This document shows positions 62,701-64,000 of a DNA stretch of 64,000 nucleotides, piece by piece. A model generated the notes under the pieces. The model saw only the letters and a program-made list of their open reading frames with translations. It had not been told where the DNA came from and made no database searches. The stretch is taken from assembly GCF_018221685.1 (NCBI RefSeq), contig NZ_JAGJTM010000001.1:1-64000 (forward strand). Direction: 5' to 3'. The first letter of the stretch is position 1; each line of letters begins with the position of its first letter. A program made the translations under genes and the position numbers. The stretch is from Bombella apis. GTDB lineage: Bacteria; Pseudomonadota; Alphaproteobacteria; Acetobacterales; Acetobacteraceae.

Positions 62701-63057
62701 CTGACCGGGACACGCCTGTCCGTCCCGGCCCTGACAGGGGCCATCATGTGCATGGGGACGGCCACGGCCAACTCCATCCTCGTGGTGTCCTTCGCCAGGG
62801 AGCGGATCGAGCTGCATGGTGATGCCCTCCGGGCAGCAACGGAAGCCGGGCGGGAGCGCATCCGCCCCGTGCTGATGACCGCCCTTGCCATGGTAGTGGG
62901 GATGATCCCCATGGCCACCTCCAACTCCACCAATGCCCCACTGGGCCGGGCCGTGATTGGCGGGCTGATTGTCGCCACGCTGTCCACGCTGCTCTTCGTT
63001 CCCTGTGTCTATGCAATCATCCACAACCGTACTGCGCGTCATAAGGAGACCGTCTGA
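59788..63057 (+). CDS. RND-family multidrug/solvent efflux permease
   Basis: Inner-membrane proton-drug antiporter of a tripartite pump. The 1089-residue protein has the twelve-helix, two-half RND plan: N-terminal helix with RPLTFVVLSILIVMFGVMSV, PTDVFPNIKIPVVS, TM4 proton-relay GILVDDATVMIENI, and in the second half TGAIMCMGTATANSILVV plus GRERIRPVLMTALAM. Unlike typical AcrB, the central loop (about 493-540) carries a His-rich insert (NHGHGHD ... DSHNHS). Substrates unknown. Overlaps the adaptor gene by one base. Confidence 0.93.
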   Translation: MNAIVITALKRPLTFVVLSILIVMFGVMSVFKTPTDVFPNIKIPVVSAVWTYGGMLPEEFAGRIIYNYELMVTSTVEGIEHMESNSYYGRGIVTIFFQPGSEIGEAEAEVTAISQTVIKQLPVNIPAPMIMRLDASSVPVISLQITSDKQTPSDLYKLAMIRVRPLLVTVEGAVVPHPYGGMDSFVMVTLNQDQLRAHHLSAMDVQNAMHDQNIVLPAGDQKIDAVDWMVQTNATPKSMKAIGNIPVKRVGNAVIYVHDVADVYRGGHPQTNLVLVKGRQGVEVVVMKSGEASTLDVVDGVKKALPRLRAVLPDDVKVSILTDASIFVKDAIKDVVREMVTAAFLTGIVVLLFLGSWRSTVIIATSIPLAILCSVIGLSWAGESINVMTLGGLALAVGILVDDATVMIENIDTHLEMGKELEPAIIDAANQIVTATFVSTTCICIVWLPLFELDGVAGYLFRPMAEAIIFAMIASFVLSRTLVPTMAKYLLANHGHGHDIPDREQHTADANAAAVAAGHPANRGDGTDSHNHSAPLPPRSGVMGFFIRFQRGFEEKFNSFRDGYYAILVRCVEQRKLFVGIFLGLSVLSLGLYFTAGRDFFPETKSNALQMHMRAPLGTRIEVAGRIAALVSDRIEQDLPGQVEEIVSNCGLPEGAHNQAFIPTPTIGTQDCDLTIALKNEASPVWDYRALLRKDLSARFPGTVFTFQPADLTAKILNFGSPAPIDIQINGPDIADNYDYARKIMTRLRHIPGAADVVIQQTMKTPTLMIRGNRTFSQATGLTEADLANNQLMTLSGSSTVDPQFWLDPSNDVTFPLNTYVSQDQLTHLSDLLTIPVDKGDGNPTGTGDQLLGSISTVVPTGTPGEVSHFNSMPEVDIYVSTEGRDLGAVLTDVKKVISDTKSLLPKTAATEIHGAAVTMYGAYGQLIIGLMVSIVLIYLLIVVNFQSWMDPFIIITALPGALAGIAWALFLTGTRLSVPALTGAIMCMGTATANSILVVSFARERIELHGDALRAATEAGRERIRPVLMTALAMVVGMIPMATSNSTNAPLGRAVIGGLIVATLSTLLFVPCVYAIIHNRTARHKETV

Positions 63058-64000
63058 TGGCCAGCATGTCCCGCAAACACAAATTACTGCTCGGCCTGAT
63101 CGCCCTGGCGCTGGGCCTCTACATCATCGTGCTGCTGCTCGGCCGCATGGCCCACAACGCCCACCTGCATGACGTGGCGGAGCAGAGTGCCGTGCCCAAC
63201 GTGGCCATCATCCTGCCCCACAAGGCGGACAGCAAGGTGAGCCTCACGCTCCCCGGCACGATTGATGCCTGGTATCAGGCGCCGATCTATGCGCAGGTCT
63301 CCGGTTACGTGAAGATGTGGTACAAGGATTACGGTGCCGTCGTCCATCAGGGTGATGTGCTGGCCGAAATCAACGCCCCGGCACTGGATGCCCAGTACGC
63401 CCAGGCCCTGGCAGACCTTGATGCCCAGAAGGCCAAGTACAATCTGGCCTCCGTGACGGCCAACCGCTGGCGGGCCATGGGGCACTCCCAGGCCGTTTCC
63501 GGGCAGTCCGTCTCCGTCGCCACGGCGGATGAACAGGCCGCCTACGCCAAGATGGAAGCAGCCCAGCGCAATGTGGACCACTTCGCCGCCCTGGAGAAGT
63601 TCAAGCAGATCGTGGCTCCGTTCGATGGTGTCGTGACGGCCCGCTCCATCAATGTGGGTGACTATGTCAACAGCGGGGGCGGGCAGCTCAACGCCGCTGG
63701 TGGGGCCTCCGAACTCTTCACCGTGGCGGACACGCACCGCCTGCGTCTCTTCATCTCCGTGCCGGAAATCTTCTCCTACATGCTGACGGACGGGCTGACG
63801 GCGGAGGTCCACGTGCCGCAGTATCCGGACCGCATCTTCACGGCCAAGTTCCTGACGGCATCCCTCGGCTATGACCCCAACACGAGAACGGCCGTCTCCG
63901 AATTCACGCTGGACAATGCCGACCACGCCCTCTGGCCGGGGACCTTCGCCTCTGTCTCGCTGAAAGCCAACAATAATGCCTCCCACCTGCTGAAGATTCC
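63057..64000 (+). CDS. RND periplasmic adaptor (membrane fusion protein), partial at the window end
   Basis: Links the permease to an outer-membrane channel. About 314 codons are present and the frame is open at base 64000. Visible are an N-terminal anchor helix (LLLGLIALALGLYIIVLLLG), the lipoyl/barrel-sandwich half APIYAQVSGYVKMWYKDYGA followed by VHQGDVLAEIN, a helical hairpin with ALADLDAQKAKYNLASV, IVAPFDGVVTARSINVGDYV and the beta-barrel region with LFTVADTHRLRLFISVPE. AAGGAG precedes the ATG; the start overlaps the permease stop (TGATG). The outer-membrane factor is probably further right. Confidence 0.93.
   Translation, partial: MASMSRKHKLLLGLIALALGLYIIVLLLGRMAHNAHLHDVAEQSAVPNVAIILPHKADSKVSLTLPGTIDAWYQAPIYAQVSGYVKMWYKDYGAVVHQGDVLAEINAPALDAQYAQALADLDAQKAKYNLASVTANRWRAMGHSQAVSGQSVSVATADEQAAYAKMEAAQRNVDHFAALEKFKQIVAPFDGVVTARSINVGDYVNSGGGQLNAAGGASELFTVADTHRLRLFISVPEIFSYMLTDGLTAEVHVPQYPDRIFTAKFLTASLGYDPNTRTAVSEFTLDNADHALWPGTFASVSLKANNNASHLLKI

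Noticed and set aside
61552..63042. 496-codon frame opposite the RND permease
   Set aside because: Asp/Gly/His-rich shadow of conserved RND coding sequence.
1..64000. CRISPR array, prophage or defence island
   Set aside because: No regularly spaced repeats, cas, integrase, terminase or restriction genes were seen; the genes are mostly housekeeping with conserved alphaproteobacterial order.

Overview
The window reads as chromosomal DNA of an acetic acid bacterium (Alphaproteobacteria, Acetobacteraceae; genus not resolvable by eye). Evidence: alphaproteobacterial gene neighbourhoods (argD-argF-hslO, lspA-bamF, nfuA/tsaB/rimI/fur, cnoX/LON-domain/Trm112), a circularly permuted two-piece tmRNA with a tag ending AVAA, an alpha-type SspB, a MucR-type regulator, and a small-large-cytochrome three-subunit membrane dehydrogenase typical of oxidative acetic acid bacteria. 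The DNA is densely coded and GC-rich. I saw no insertion sequence, prophage, integrase, CRISPR array or clear pseudogene.

Layout. 1-210: promoter and leader that look like the start of a leftward rRNA operon whose 16S gene would lie beyond the left edge. 332-6521: clpB with a heat-shock promoter, an AlgH-family gene, a ydfG-like dehydrogenase and a DEAD-box helicase. 6633-10579: methyltransferase, dapF-mtaB-ftsY and a 35-codon gene. 10748-14412: leftward serC-hisZ-purA. 14579-19189: four tRNA genes, argC, an acetyltransferase, ettA and ppa. 19365-22944: cnoX-like, LON-domain and Trm112 genes, a lipoprotein, a tyrosine phosphatase and a PraR-like regulator. 23036-29481: leftward nfuA, nitroreductase, tsaB, rimI, mucR, fur, olsB-like and lnt, a shortened form of a widespread alphaproteobacterial cluster. 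29646-34378: class II aldolase, thyX plus a small membrane protein, ssrA, sspB and an AbrB-family membrane protein. 34492-39458: glycosyltransferase, a small ORF, a lytic transglycosylase, DUF1643 and dld. 39630-48321: leftward recX, CHAP lipoprotein, tatA, ribF, ileS, lspA, bamF and mutL. 48413-55406: D-aminopeptidase, argD, argF, hslO and two genes of unknown function. 55540-59489: Tat-exported small subunit, GMC flavoprotein and triheme cytochrome c. 59788-64000: RND efflux permease and a periplasmic adaptor cut by the window end.

How the genes fit together. Protein quality control is prominent: ClpB, Hsp33, a CnoX-like chaperedoxin, and the tmRNA gene lying about 140 bp upstream of the gene for SspB, the adaptor that delivers tmRNA-tagged proteins to ClpXP. 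Lipoprotein maturation is represented by LspA and Lnt, with several lipoprotein substrates (BamF, transglycosylase, CHAP protein and two unknowns) in the same window. Dld and the three-subunit dehydrogenase would both feed electrons to the quinone pool. Arginine synthesis has argC, argD and argF here, at separate sites.

No clearly new system stands out. The best leads are the adjacent ssrA/sspB pair, the tiny ftsY-linked peptide gene, the contracted olsB-lnt cluster, the two unknown genes after hslO, a His-rich loop in the RND permease, and a heat-shock promoter overlaid by a perfect palindrome.
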